Part shown: piece by piece, positions 37,402 through 47,267 of the stretch
Position numbering within the stretch: the first letter of the stretch is position 1
Layout of the letters: every line of letters starts with the position of its first letter
Notes under the pieces: generated by a model
The model's input: only the letters and a program-made list of their open reading frames with translations
Databases searched by the model: none
Told to the model about the DNA's origin: nothing
DNA from: Piscicola geometra
Taxonomy: Eukaryota; Annelida; Clitellata; Hirudinida; Piscicolidae
NCBI GenBank assembly: GCA_943735955.1
Contig: OX030967.1
Span: forward strand, 410,001-474,000
Length of the DNA stretch: 64,000 nucleotides
Direction of reading: 5' to 3'
Position numbers and translations under genes: made by a program

Positions 37402-39867
37402 AGTAGATGAGCCTGTTATCTTGGCGAGCTCATTCTGGATGATCTTGCCATCTCTGTGCTTGTCCACCACCACCGCACAGAAAGGAACCTGCACCAGTGG
37501 CAGTGGTGGTGGTGTGTGCAGTGGTGGTGTTGGTGGTGTGTGCAGTGGTTTTGGTGGTGTGTGCAGTGGTGGTGTTGGTGTGTGCAGTAATGGTGTTGGT
37601 GGTGTGTGCAGTAATGGTGTTGGTGGTGTGTGCAGTGGTGGTGTTGGTGTGTGCAGTGGTGGTGTTGGTGTGTGCAGTGGTGTTGGTGGTGTGTGCATTG
37701 GTGGTGTTGGTGGTGTGTGCAGTAATGGTGTTGGTGGTGTGTGCAGTGGTTTTGGTGGTGTGTGCAGTAATGGTGTTGGTGGTGTGTGCAGTAATGGTGT
37801 TGGTATATATTAGATATATACAATGCTCACAATAATTATTGAGAACTTAGCAATTTTTAAATAAATTTCAAATTATTTTTTATTCGAGTGTTTTGATCCT
37901 TAAAACTATATTCATTCCACAGCTTCTCCATTAGAAGATCGAATCACGCTGAATCTATTTCGCTCTAGCAAAATTTATTTTAAAAAGAACTCTTTTAATT
38001 TAGAGATTAAAAAATGATTTGGCACAGATTACAACTGAGCAATGTAAGGTTACTCAAGCCAAAAAGTTTTTCCACATAAGTTGGATCTAAAGAGACTCTT
38101 TTCTTGTAACTGTGTCCTGACAAGCTGAATAGACGTTCACATGGAACTCTACTTGCATGAGATGACAAGTACTTTCTTGCCAGTTTCGCAAGAGTCGGAT
38201 ATACCCCTTCGTGTCATTTTCACCAAACAAGAAGACAATTCTTTAAGCCTACTTTAGATTCTGTTCTATAACGTTTAATGATTGACTTAATAATAATATT
38301 TCGTTTATTTGCAAGCAAATAAATTTAGAAATCGAAGCAAATAAATGCTTGTATGATCTCTTAGAAAAATAAAATAATACATGAACTTCTTAATTAAATT
38401 CACAAATTAAAATAATTGTAATCATTGAGGTATCTTCATCTTCAGAATCTGAAGTTACATATGTTTTTAGTCTTGTTTGGTAAAGACTGTATAGTAAAAA
38501 AAAAATTATTTATTTTTTGTAAAAACATTTTACATTTTTAAACCGGGGGTCTAATGATGTGACAATTCTTCACCTTTGGATATACTGATTATTCATTCTC
38601 TGCTCCAACTTGGGAAGAAATATTGTGTGTGAAACGAATGACATAAGCTGGATTATCTTCTGAAGTGCATATTTCTTGTGTAAAGTGACAAATGCAAGTA
38701 ACACTATTGAAAATTTCAATTATTTTCACCCCCTAGAAGTTCTGTTGCAAATCTTCAAGAAATTAGAAGTTCTTTGATGAAATGCAATTTTCCCATTCGT
38801 TTGTTGACAGTAAATTAGTAGTGTTTGTGTTCACTTGCTGGCAATGTAACCAAAACAGCAAAAAAAAGTTCAATTGGGATAAATTTAAATGCATTAACAT
38901 TTTTTAATGCGTTACAATATTTAACGGCGTTAAACATTTTAACGGTCGTTAATTGATTAACGCTTTAATTGAAAGTTAACGTAGATTAAAGCACAGCTCT
39001 AATAATTATATATAAAGTTGTTTTTCATTAAAATCTCTTTGAAGACTTTTTTCATGGAAAAAAAAAATACAAATGAATTTTATTCCTTCACATATTTTAT
39101 TTAATAAGTTTAAAAAACAAATGTAATTATGGTTAGAATTTATCAAATTTAATGTTGAGTTTTTTTAAACTTTTTATAATAGTAATTATTTGGGTTTTAT
39201 CAATTCATAAAATTATTTTATTCTAATAGTTTATAAAATTATTTTATTTTAATAGTTTATAAAATTATTTTATTTTAATAGTTTACAAAAATTTTTATTC
39301 TAATAGTTTATAAAACTATTTTTTTTAATAGTTTATAAAACAATTTATTTTAATAGTTTATAAAATTATTTTATTTTATTATTCATTAAATTATTATCTA
39401 AATTAAATATTTTTTTATTTTTTATTTTTACAAAATACTTAGATGCACTTTTCCTTTTGGATGTCGAAATGTATTACTATAATTAAATTGTAGAAAGACT
39501 AAGAGCTGTCTTTTAATACTCATTGCAATTTTTCTCATTCAAATTGCACCATTCTGTTGCCATCGCTTACCTTCAGTTGGTTGAATGCATCCATGGCTTT
39601 CTTGCTGAAAAGACATGTTTCTTTCACAAATATCACCACACACGCTTCCTGTATCACCTGGAAAAAATAGAGATTGGTTGGAGATTTTTAGAAGTGGCTA
39701 GGGACATTAAACTTTAAATGATTAAAGAGATATTGCTGCAAAAAATGAGATCTTTTTATTTAAAAGATTAAAATATATATAAGGAAAAAAACCTTTTCAA
39801 TGAATGTCTTTTGCAAATTTTCTTTAGGTAAGAGGCTGCCGTCCGGCTTGGAAAGGAAGGGACCCAT
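37402..39867 (-). CDS. Glutaredoxin-domain protein, first three coding exons (thioredoxin-glutathione reductase-like or Grx)
   Basis: Three minus-strand exons, all phase 0. Exon 1 (39867-39793, 25 codons): MGPFLSKPDGSLLPKENLQK then TFIEK, donor AAG|GTTTTT. Exon 2 (39657-39571, 29 codons), acceptor CTATTTTTTCCAG, donor AAG|GTAAGC: VIQEACVVIFVKETCLFSKK then AMDAFNQLK. Exon 3 (37488-37402, 29 codons), acceptor GGTGCAG, donor GTGAGT: VPFCAVVVDKHRDGKIIQNE then LAKITGSST. This is the glutaredoxin fold: beta-strand VVIFVK, redox CxxS motif CLFS, helix, second strand, then 'D..DG..IQ.EL..ITG..T', immediately before the expected cis-proline 'VP' of the next exon. It lacks the second cysteine, as in CxxS glutaredoxins, which use the N-terminal Cys with glutathione. 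Intron 2 (2.1 kb) holds a hAT copy and a minisatellite. Later exons are not found; a fused thioredoxin-reductase part is possible but not shown. Confidence 0.72.
37498..37805. repeat. Minisatellite abutting the glutaredoxin exon 3 acceptor
   Basis: Units of 18-24 bp, GTGGTGTTGGTGGTGTGTGC + AGT(GGT/AAT), about 14 copies. The array ends about 10 bp from the acceptor of exon 3. Open frames on both strands (HTPPTP, VCAVVVL) are repeat artefacts, although one runs into exon 3. Confidence 0.9.
38040..39003 (-). mobile_element. hAT remnant, copy b, inside the glutaredoxin intron
   Basis: On the minus strand 38200-38090 reads LAKLARKYLSSHASRVPCER then LFSLSGHSYKKRV (hAT dimerisation). The outer end at 38930-39003 has TTAACGGCGTTA-type subterminal repeats and ends TTAAAGCACAGCTCTA, the inverted end shared with copies c and e. 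The 3' end is truncated near 38040. The copy carries an insertion at about 38285-38425 relative to copy c. Confidence 0.82.
38285..38425. mobile_element. Short AT-rich insertion, second copy at 56045-56180 (inverted)
   Basis: Relative to hAT copy c the sequence ATTGACTT|CATTAAGGTAT is split here by about 130 bp. The inserted sequence (TTTATTTGCAAGCAAATAAA, then GAAATCGAAGCAAATAAA) recurs inverted at 56045-56180. It is probably a small MITE; ends were not resolved. Confidence 0.5.
39200..39400. repeat. AT-rich tandem repeat (TTTTAATAGTTTATAAAATTA)
   Basis: About seven imperfect 28-bp units containing AATAGTTTATAAAATTATTT, in the intron of the glutaredoxin gene. Confidence 0.8.
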
Positions 39868-39959
39868 CGAAGACAGATGAAATAGAGGCGACTTGTGGAA
39901 AGATAAACTTGCAACTCTTCGAAATAAAAATAAATTCCTGATAAATGAACTCATTTGAC

Positions 39960-41008
39960 AATGAAGCTGTTTGAAATGTTAAAACTATTGTTGCTTGCGG
40001 TTTTACAAAATAGTTAAGTAAAAGTATTTAAAAGTGGATTCAAATACAAAATTAAAGAAAAACGAAAACCTTGGACTAGTAACTAGCGACTAGTTCATTG
40101 AAAAACTATTAAACTACTTTAAAACTTGTTTATAATTAAGAATGACGTAAATCAACTCTGAAAGTTTGTATCTTTTAAAATAGGATAAAAAATATAATAA
40201 ATAAATAATTAAAATTTTTATTTGAAATTTTTTTTTTAAGTGTTAGTAGTTTGGAATAATAAATCATTTGTATTATAGGGAAACAGATAAAAAAAATCAT
40301 TAACATGGTCTCACTGGCGATAGGTTTACTTTGGAAAGCGTACTCATAATTTATGCAAATGAGATTAACGATTGACAAAGACAAATTTCCAATGTTTAAA
40401 TCGCTGTATGGTAATAAAACGGTATTGCTAACAGGCAAAATAAAATACTTTAAATTAATAAGATTTTTTTCTCATATTAGTTTAGTTTAGAAAGTTAAAA
40501 ACCACGCAGATCTTTTGACTTATTTTTATGTGAATAATTTTAATTTAAATGTGAACAGATTTGACATTACTGAGTAAAATAATTATTAATTACTCAAAAA
40601 AGTATTTATAAAAGAAGTAAAGAAGCCTTATTTATTGTTCATTTAACGATATTACTCGCCTCAGATAGTTTGCCGAAATATATATCGTGAACTATCATAT
40701 AACTTTTAAAAAAAAATGTAAAAAAAGAAGTAAAAGAAGCCTAAGTTATTGTTCATTTTACGATATATCTCGCCTCGGATAGTTTGCCGAGTTCTAAATT
40801 AATATGGCCGCTTTTTGTTATTGTAAGAAACCAACAATCAGCTGATTCAAGAAATAAATAAACATTGCCATCAGCTGTTTTTATATTGCTATGTCTATGC
40901 TTCCGAGTACGCTTTCTAAAGTATCCCCTGGCGATAAAATATATCTTTATTGGATTTGGCTGCGGGTCCTGCACTCAAATGAGTAGAAGCATATATATAT
41001 AGTATATT
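39960..41008. other. Gene-free AT-rich region with short internal duplications
   Basis: Contains two direct copies of about 60 bp (40615-40675 and 40735-40795, sharing CGCCTC(A/G)GATAGTTTGCCGA) and an inverted pair GAGTACGCTTTC(C/T)AAAGTA (40325-40345 and 40907-40925). At 40495-40516, AACCACGCAGATCTTTT repeats the 5' end of LINE copy C (33986-34002). No gene is recognised; a frame at 40974-40753 has no supporting context. Confidence 0.5.
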
Positions 41009-41009
41009 A

Positions 41010-41050
41010 CTATAGGTGTATGAGTAGAACTTCTACTCATACACCTATAG
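41010..41050. repeat. Perfect 41-bp palindrome
   Basis: The arm CTATAGGTGTATGAGTAGAA is followed by a single C and its exact reverse complement. A third arm copy (TAGGTGTATGAGTAGAAG) follows at about 41061-41078. It could form a cruciform or a transcript hairpin. Confidence 0.9.
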
Positions 41051-41107
41051 TATATTACTTTAGGTGTATGAGTAGAAGCTATCGCGAAAATTTTAATAAA
41101 TAAATGT

Positions 41108-41205
41108 ATCGCTTATTTATATTTTGATAGTCTATATTTTTCCTTATTTATATTTTGATAGTCCACATTTTCCTTATTTATATTTTGATAGTCTATATAT
41201 TTCAT
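41108..41205. repeat. 28-bp tandem repeat (TTATTTATATTTTGATAGTC)
   Basis: Three copies of CTTATTTATATTTTGATAGT + C(T/C)A(T/C)AT. Confidence 0.85.
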
Positions 41206-41273
41206 TTTTTGTTTTATTAATTATAATTACAGATAAAATTATTCTATTCATCCATTTAAACCCTAACCTTAAC

Positions 41274-41645
41274 TCAACCCTCTATGTGTGGTGAAATGTT
41301 AAGGGTGTCAGTGAATGTGATACATATAGTAGTGAGTTTGTTAATGCGTTGAATGGAAGGATGTAAAGCTGGTGGTGTGATGCGTTCATAACTATTGTGG
41401 ACTACGAGTTCAAATGATTTTTTAAGGTTAAGTGAGAGATTACTGAGCTTGGCCCACTTAGAAAGGAAGTCAAGCTCTGATTGGATGGTGTGAGTGTTAG
41501 ATGATGGAATAATGAGATAAGTGTCATCAGCGAATTTTAATATATAATTAGAAGGGTGATAGGGTTGAAGTGAAGAGGCGTTGATTCTAAAGGTAGATGG
41601 ACCAAGAACTGAACCTTGGACCACGCTAGAGTTGATGGAAAGGAT
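41274..41645 (-). mobile_element. LINE copy H, reverse transcriptase fragment
   Basis: The minus strand reads VVQGSVLGPSTFRINASSLQ (motif B), LKFADDTYLIIPSSNTHTIQ (catalytic FADD motif), LNLKKSFELVVHNS (motif D region) and RINKLTTICITFTDTLNISP. It is cut at 41646 by the end of a DNA element and ends near 41274. Confidence 0.85.
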
Positions 41646-42667
41646 AAGTGGCGCAACCAGGGGGGGACTGGGGAAGGGACTCAAGCCCCCCCCCCCCCCC
41701 CTAGACCTATTCGAAGGGTCTCGCAATTTTTCGAAAATCGATTAGTTTTTTTGGTGAGGGGGGGGGGGGTAATGAATTTTCAATATGCCATACGACAATG
41801 ATATTTGCTCTGGATGACCATCGGGCCTTTATCTCACGAAACATTTCATATATCAACACAGAACATAGAGATCCCACCAAAATAACACTAACATGTCTCA
41901 TATTCTGAGAAGAAATAGAGTACCACTAGACCTTAACTACACTTATAAATCTTTACACTTTTCATATGTAACTTTTTCCAGCCATGACACAGTATATAAA
42001 GAACAACGCAGATAGACAAAATAACTCCTGAGCATTCAAAATTATCCAACCTTCATGGAAAGGATGCTGAAACTGTGCAAAGACAGCTCAAAATCACATC
42101 AACAAATTTACGTGCGGGTCAGTCTGATCTCATTGCATGTATCGAACTGCAAGAACTCTTTTGTGCCACAAGCCTTCAACCTGATGTTACTCTGGCTCTC
42201 CCAGTTACTTCATAAGATGCAGAAAGAACATTTTCTAAACTTCGGCTTATTAAAATTCATCTTAGAACGATTGTATCTGCTCGTCGTTTGCAAAGCTTGT
42301 TTGAGAATATCTGCAAACAAAACAGCTACTGCACTTCTTCCAGTAAATCAAATGGTGAAAATATTTTCAAAAACTGATCGAAAAATTATTTTGTAACTGA
42401 AAACACATCAAAGTTTAGTTGAAACATGATCTTTGGTTAGCGGCTGCCATTTTGGCAGCCGCTCAAATAAATTTGTAGAATAAACGGTTTTGGGTATAAT
42501 ATATTATAGTTTTAGAATCTTAAATCTAAATAAAAATTAAATTTAATTAATTAGAATGTTTTTAGTGCGAATGTTGGTTGTTTTGAATCTGTCGAGAATG
42601 GCCGCAGCAGACCAAGATGGCCGCAGGGAATCAAAGCGCTCAAGGAGAAAGGATAAAGAAGAAAGCT

Positions 42668-42770
42668 TTCCATAGCAGCAGCAGTACCAGCGTTGGCAAA
42701 GACTTCTCCTTCACCCTCTTTCGCAGCCTCGGCACCAGTGGCAAAACAGAAAATTGAGAAGAATGATGAT
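42668..42770 (-). repeat. Dispersed repeat, copy 3 of 3 (inverted)
   Basis: Reverse complement matches 22318-22405: GCCACTGGTGCCGAGGCTGC, then GGTGAAGGAGAAGTCTTTGC, then CAACGCTGG. Confidence 0.6.
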
Positions 42771-42989
42771 TGTGTTTTGAGGATGATTGTGCTGTGGTAT
42801 GAGTGTTGGTATTGTGGTGATGATTGAATTTTTTATTTATGGTGATAGTGATTTTTTGGCGGTGATTGTCATGGTGGGGTGGGTGAGGTTGGATTATTGA
42901 GGTTGATTGTGTGTTTATAGATATATTTAAATTTATATATATACATATATTGGTAGTGGTCTAAAAACCGTTTTATTTAACAAATTTAT

Positions 42990-43072
42990 TTGAAGAGCGC
43001 CTTTGTTCACTTAGTAAAGGGCGCTATACAAATCATTAGTGATTGATTGATTGATTGATTGATTGAAACTAA
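42990..43072 (+). mobile_element. 3' tail of a copy-C-type LINE
   Basis: Contains TTGTTCACTTAGTAAAGGGC then GCTATACAAATCATTAGTG followed by (ATTG)n. It is the plus-strand equivalent of the 3' end at 31685-31745. Only the extreme 3' end was inserted. Confidence 0.8.
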
Positions 43073-43782
43073 ATAAAGAAAATTAAATTATAGACTGTTC
43101 AGGATCTCATATCAAACTTATTTTTTTAATTTTTACCTTAGCTTAAAAAATGATAAAGTAACTCTAAAAATACTATGCAATTTAGTTGGTAGTTTTTTTT
43201 TGTATCATTAATAAACTATCTAAGTTCTTTATCAATTATAATTGGTAGTTTTTATTTAGCCCATTTACCGCCGCTACCCGAAAAAAAATAACATGAACTT
43301 TACATTTAGACTTGCAATATGTGGTTATAATAATAACTCAAGCAAAATTGAAAACAATTATTTCATAAGTTTGAATAGGGCAAAATGTTGCGAAAACGCA
43401 AAGTGTGACATACTTCTGTGAAGTAAGAAATCATAAATAAATTGATTCAAACCACATTTATTAAAGCAGAAATAAATTTCAATTTCAAATAGTTCGATAA
43501 AATTATTACTTCTAGTTATTTGATTAGTTATAATAATAATTATTATTATTTTAATTACAACAAAGCAAATTATTTAACGTGAATTACAACAGCACACTCA
43601 TTCAACTTATGAAATTAAAATTTATTTTACTTAATATGAGAAAAACTCAGTATTAAAACAGCAAGAAAATTAGAAATAGATGTTGCAAAAACGCAACAGC
43701 AGCGGTAAATGAGTTAAACAATTATTTTTTTTATAGTTGAGCCCCCCCCCCCCTTCAGCATTTTTTGCTGGTTGCGCCCCTA

Positions 43783-44585
43783 ATGTTAGGAATGTTGTAG
43801 TAAATAGTGAAACAGCCTGGAGTAGATTCTGGGAAACAAAAGCTAAGGTTATGACAGACTTTGTCATCAAGACATTAGAAAGGAAGGTTCTTGTAAGAAG
43901 AGTAGGTAGAGCATGTGTAGAAGAGATAGATAATAAATCTAAATGGTGGAGAGGTGTAGCCAGCTTGGGGAAAAAAACTGGGTGTAGAGGTTCTGAGCCG
44001 AAGGTACGTGGAGGGAAAGATGCACGAGCAGGAGTGTTTATGATGGGGGTCTCAGGAGAAGGTTTTGAAGGGATGGGGGGAAAGGAGCTGGTGAAGAAGA
44101 TTCAACGAAAAGTAAGGGAGGAATGGGGGAATAAGATACAGGAAAGTGAAAGACTGAAAAGATACCGTGAGGTGAAGTCAGAAAGCAGGAAGTTGGAAAA
44201 AATATGTAGATTGTTCAGATGGAGCGAAAGTTAGGATAATGTTCAGAAGGGATAATTTGACAGTAAGGAATAAAACAATTTTGCGTTGGAGATATGAGAA
44301 AGAGGATAGGGTGTGTATTTGTGGGGAGGAAGAGAATGAGAGGCACGTTGTGCTGGAGTGTTGGTTGTATGAAGAGTGGAGAGAAGAATGGCTGACGGTT
44401 TGGAGAAGGGAGCGTGGAAAACAGGACCCGATGAAAGGGGACCTTGGATACCAGAAGGAGGATCGGAGGACGGAAGAAGTGGTGCTGAGAAGTGTGGGAG
44501 CGATTTGGAGACAGAGAGAGAAGAGAGAAAGGGGGAGATGAAGAAAAATATATGGAGTTTCGAGACAAAGGCACTATAAAGACTA

Positions 44586-44617
<32 letters not shown>

Positions 44618-44620
44618 TAA
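43783..44620 (+). mobile_element. LINE copy I, C-terminal ORF2 fragment
   Basis: The plus strand to 44234 reads TAWSRFWETKAKVMTDFVIK and then a long basic stretch (KIQRKVREEWGNKIQESERL). After a frameshift, 44239-44541 reads NKTILRWRYEKEDRVCICGE and then EENERHVVLECWLYEEWREE, the Cys-His motif typical of the C-terminus of some non-LTR elements. It ends with an (ACT)n tail at 44588-44617. Confidence 0.75.
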
Positions 44621-44916
44621 AACTTTGTAGAGCACTTCAAAGTTATGTTGCGATAAATATTGAAAATATTTTAATAATATAACTCACAATAAAGTAAAAT
44701 TGAAATTAGACCAAAAGATCTAAAGAAATAGTATTTTAATAAATAAATTCATTTATTAAAATCATATATATATTGTAGGTATATGATTAAAATGTATATT
44801 TGAGTTCAGGGCCGTAGCCTGTGCCATCTTTATTTCATCAACTGCACTTTTAGACTGTCATTTTAAACATTCAAATCTGAAATAACATGTTTTAATAAAT
44901 AGATAAGACTTTTGAA

Positions 44917-46994
44917 ATGTCTGCAGTTACGAAGAGAAAGTATGTGTTTCGGGAGACGATGGAGGACTTCGTTGAGCCATCGGAAAACCAGCGCATTGCC
45001 AAGGCATGAAAACCTACGATTTTAATTTAATTACAATTTGCCATAAAATACATTTCATTGTGTTTCGTTTGTGTAAAATTTAAACTCATTTTTCGCTAGG
45101 TTGTGACAGCGAATTTAGGGAATAGTTTGTTCGGCTTGGAGACAGAAGACGGACAGTCATTCCTGGCGAGTCTGCCCAAGAAGTTCAGGAACACTATCTT
45201 CATAAAAGTGCTTCACTCATTTTGCTGGTAGATTATTTTTTTGAATGGATTCATGCTCTGAAACTACAGTTTCTCAGATATGCCCTAATAAGGTTTTCAG
45301 GCAAAAATGTTTTTTAAGCCCTTAATATATTCACTGTCATTAAACTCCTCCTACTTTAATTGATTGACATGTGAATAAGCATCTTTTACAAGCAAAATTA
45401 TTTATTGCATTATAATTATAATATTATAGCAAAAATAAGTATTATAAAAACATGTTTTAAAAGGATAATAATATCAGTATTTTGTAAAAGAATAATGATA
45501 GAATTTCCAAAGTGGGAGAAGTTTAATGACTGTGAATATATTGAGGTCTTACAAAACATTTTTACCAGGTTCTCATATAAAAGAACTGTTTGTAAGGTAA
45601 CCACTTCATTCACAGAGTGACAACTTCGTCATCATCACTCCCATCCAAGAGGGAAACAAGGTGTGTTCTAATGCAGCTACAAGCATTACTAACAACATTC
45701 ACTGCTATCATTAAATCATTCATATCTCGCATGGCCATGCTCAAATTATTGTTGTAAGACTCCGTTTTAAGATAGTCAATGGAGGTAGTAGTCATAAAGA
45801 ACTGCCACCTCCAACCCACAACATGGAAAGGTGCGCGCAGAAATCAGTGTTGTACTGATGCCTCCACAAATCAAGCACCTCGCGCAGATCAACAAGTGGT
45901 TCGTCCTGATCTTACCCTTGCATGGCATTCCTGCTCTCATCTTCTCATCCATCCATCTCTTCATCCCTCCAAACACTCATCTTCTCATTCATCTATCCCT
46001 TCATTCATCCATTTATTCATCCATTCATCCCTCCCAAAACTCATCTTCTCATCCATCCATCCCTTCATTCATCCATTCATTCATCCATTCATCTTTCCCA
46101 ACACTCATCTTCTCATCCCTCCATTCATCCATCTTTCCATCCATTCATCCTTCTCAAAACTCATCTTTTCATCCCTCCATTCATCCATCTTTCCATCCAT
46201 TCATCCCTCTCAAAACTCATCTTCTCATCCATCCATCCCTTCATTCATCCATCCTTCCATCCATTCATCCCTCCAAACACTCATCTTCTCATCCATCCAT
46301 CCCTTCATCCATCCATCCCTTCATTTATCCATCCTTCCATCTCTCCCAACACTCATCTTCTCATCCATCCATCCCTTCATTTATCCATCCTTCCATCTCT
46401 CCCAACACTCATCTTCTCATCCCTCCATCCCTTCATTCATCCATCCATTCATCCCTCCAAACACTAATCTTCTCATCCCTCCATCCCTTCATCCATTCAT
46501 CCCTCCCAACACTCATCTTCTCATCCACCCCTTCATCCATTCATCCCTCCCAACACTCATCTTCTCATCCACCCCTTCATCCATTCATCCCTCCCAACAC
46601 TCATCTTCTCATTCACCCCTTCATCCATTCATCCCTCCCAACACTCATCTTCTCATCCATCCATCCATCCACCTGTTCATGTACCCCTCCATCCATCTCA
46701 ACATCCAAGCATTCCTCCTCCATTTCCTGCATTCTCTCCTGCAGGCCTTCCCGCTTCGAACTGCCTTCAAAGTGCCGTCCTGGAGACCACCTCAGCGACC
46801 GCAACCTCTCCACCACCTCTTCCCTCGTTCCTCGCGACATGCTGCCTCCCTCCGATGAGGAGGAGGAGGAGGAGGAGAGTGATGGTGATGGTGATTTGAA
46901 AGAGGAAGAAGAGGGTGATGGTGATGATGATGAGAAAGAGGAGGAGGGTGGGGGTGGTAATGGTGGTGTGGATAAAAATAAGCATGCTAGTTAA
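44917..46994 (+). CDS. EIF1AD: EIF1AD: eIF1A-domain (S1-like) RNA-binding protein, five exons
   Basis: Exons: 44917-45003, 45100-45207, 45616-45660, 45831-45898, 46745-46994. Phases agree at every junction. Exon 1: MSAVTKRKYVFRETMEDFVE then PSENQRIAK. Exon 2: VVTANLGNSLFGLETEDGQS, FLASLPKKFRNTIFIK. Exon 3: SDNFVIITPIQEGNK. Exon 4: VRAEISVVLMPPQIKHLAQI, NK. Exon 5: WPSRFELPSKCRPGDHLSDR, then an acidic tail (DEEEEEEESDGDGD) and stop at 46994. The total is about 208 codons. The order (N-terminal TKRK-V, OB-fold 'V..A.G...LE.E.GQ.FL.S.P.K.R..I.IK', 'D.V.I.PI.EG.KV.AEI', 'WP', acidic tail) is that of EIF1AD/haponin, a nuclear protein related to translation factor eIF1A. Intron 1 uses a GC donor (AAG|GCATGA). 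Acceptors of introns 3 and 4 are GGAAAG and CTCCTGCAG. AATAAA follows at 47054. Intron 4 is a minisatellite, open in frame between exons 4 and 5. No pseudogene signs. Confidence 0.85.
45925..46675. repeat. Minisatellite filling EIF1AD intron 4
   Basis: Compound CATC/CATT/CCTC repeat: higher-order units of 40-65 bp, each with CACTCATCTTCTCATCC followed by several CATCCATTCATCCCTCC blocks. Stop-free in all three plus frames, hence the long Ser/His/Ile/Pro-rich false ORFs. Confidence 0.9.
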
Positions 46995-47267
46995 TCAATT
47001 AAATATGATTCGTTATTCTTGTGTTATTCACAGTTCAGATTCCTTGTGTGGTTAATAAACTTGCAGACTGCACTTGTTCATCGATTATGAATAAATGGCA
47101 CTCAGTGAATATGCCTCGTCTGTTGCTTTGTGCGTCAATTTCAAAGGCTTCGAGTCGCTTTTTCGAGCAGTATGATTGTGAATGGATGTCGAAATAAATT
47201 AGAAAGAGGGCACGAGAAAAAATAGATCAATGACATTTTGATTGTAATGCGGAAAAATTAGGGCTGT

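Larger units (their letters stand above)
41646..43782 (+). mobile_element. hAT-like element bounded by GGCGCAACCAG inverted ends
   Basis: The left end AAGTGGCGCAACCAG and the right end, reverse-complemented, TAGGGGCGCAACCAG are inverted copies. Inside, the plus strand at 42185-42310 reads LPVTS, stop, DAERTFSKLRLIKIHLR then TIVSARRL, the hAT dimerisation signature of TTF/ZMYM-type transposases. The two flanks belong to different LINE fragments and no 8-bp duplication is seen, so one end may be rearranged. A LINE 3' tail (42990-43070) and a dispersed repeat (42668-42770) are embedded in it. Confidence 0.65.

Noticed and set aside
37416..37835. Frames rich in THHQHH, HTPPTP or VCAVVVL
   Set aside because: Minisatellite; only the 37402-37488 part that fits the glutaredoxin fold is kept.
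45610..45819. Protein-like minus-strand frame ending SDDDEVVTL
   Set aside because: It is the antisense of EIF1AD exon 3 and its flank; the plus strand fits EIF1AD with consistent splice phases.
45779..46994. Single long Ser/Pro/His-rich ORF
   Set aside because: It joins EIF1AD exons 4 and 5 through a repeat-filled intron; a GT donor at 45899 and CTCCTGCAG acceptor at 46744 give a better protein with WP conserved at the join.
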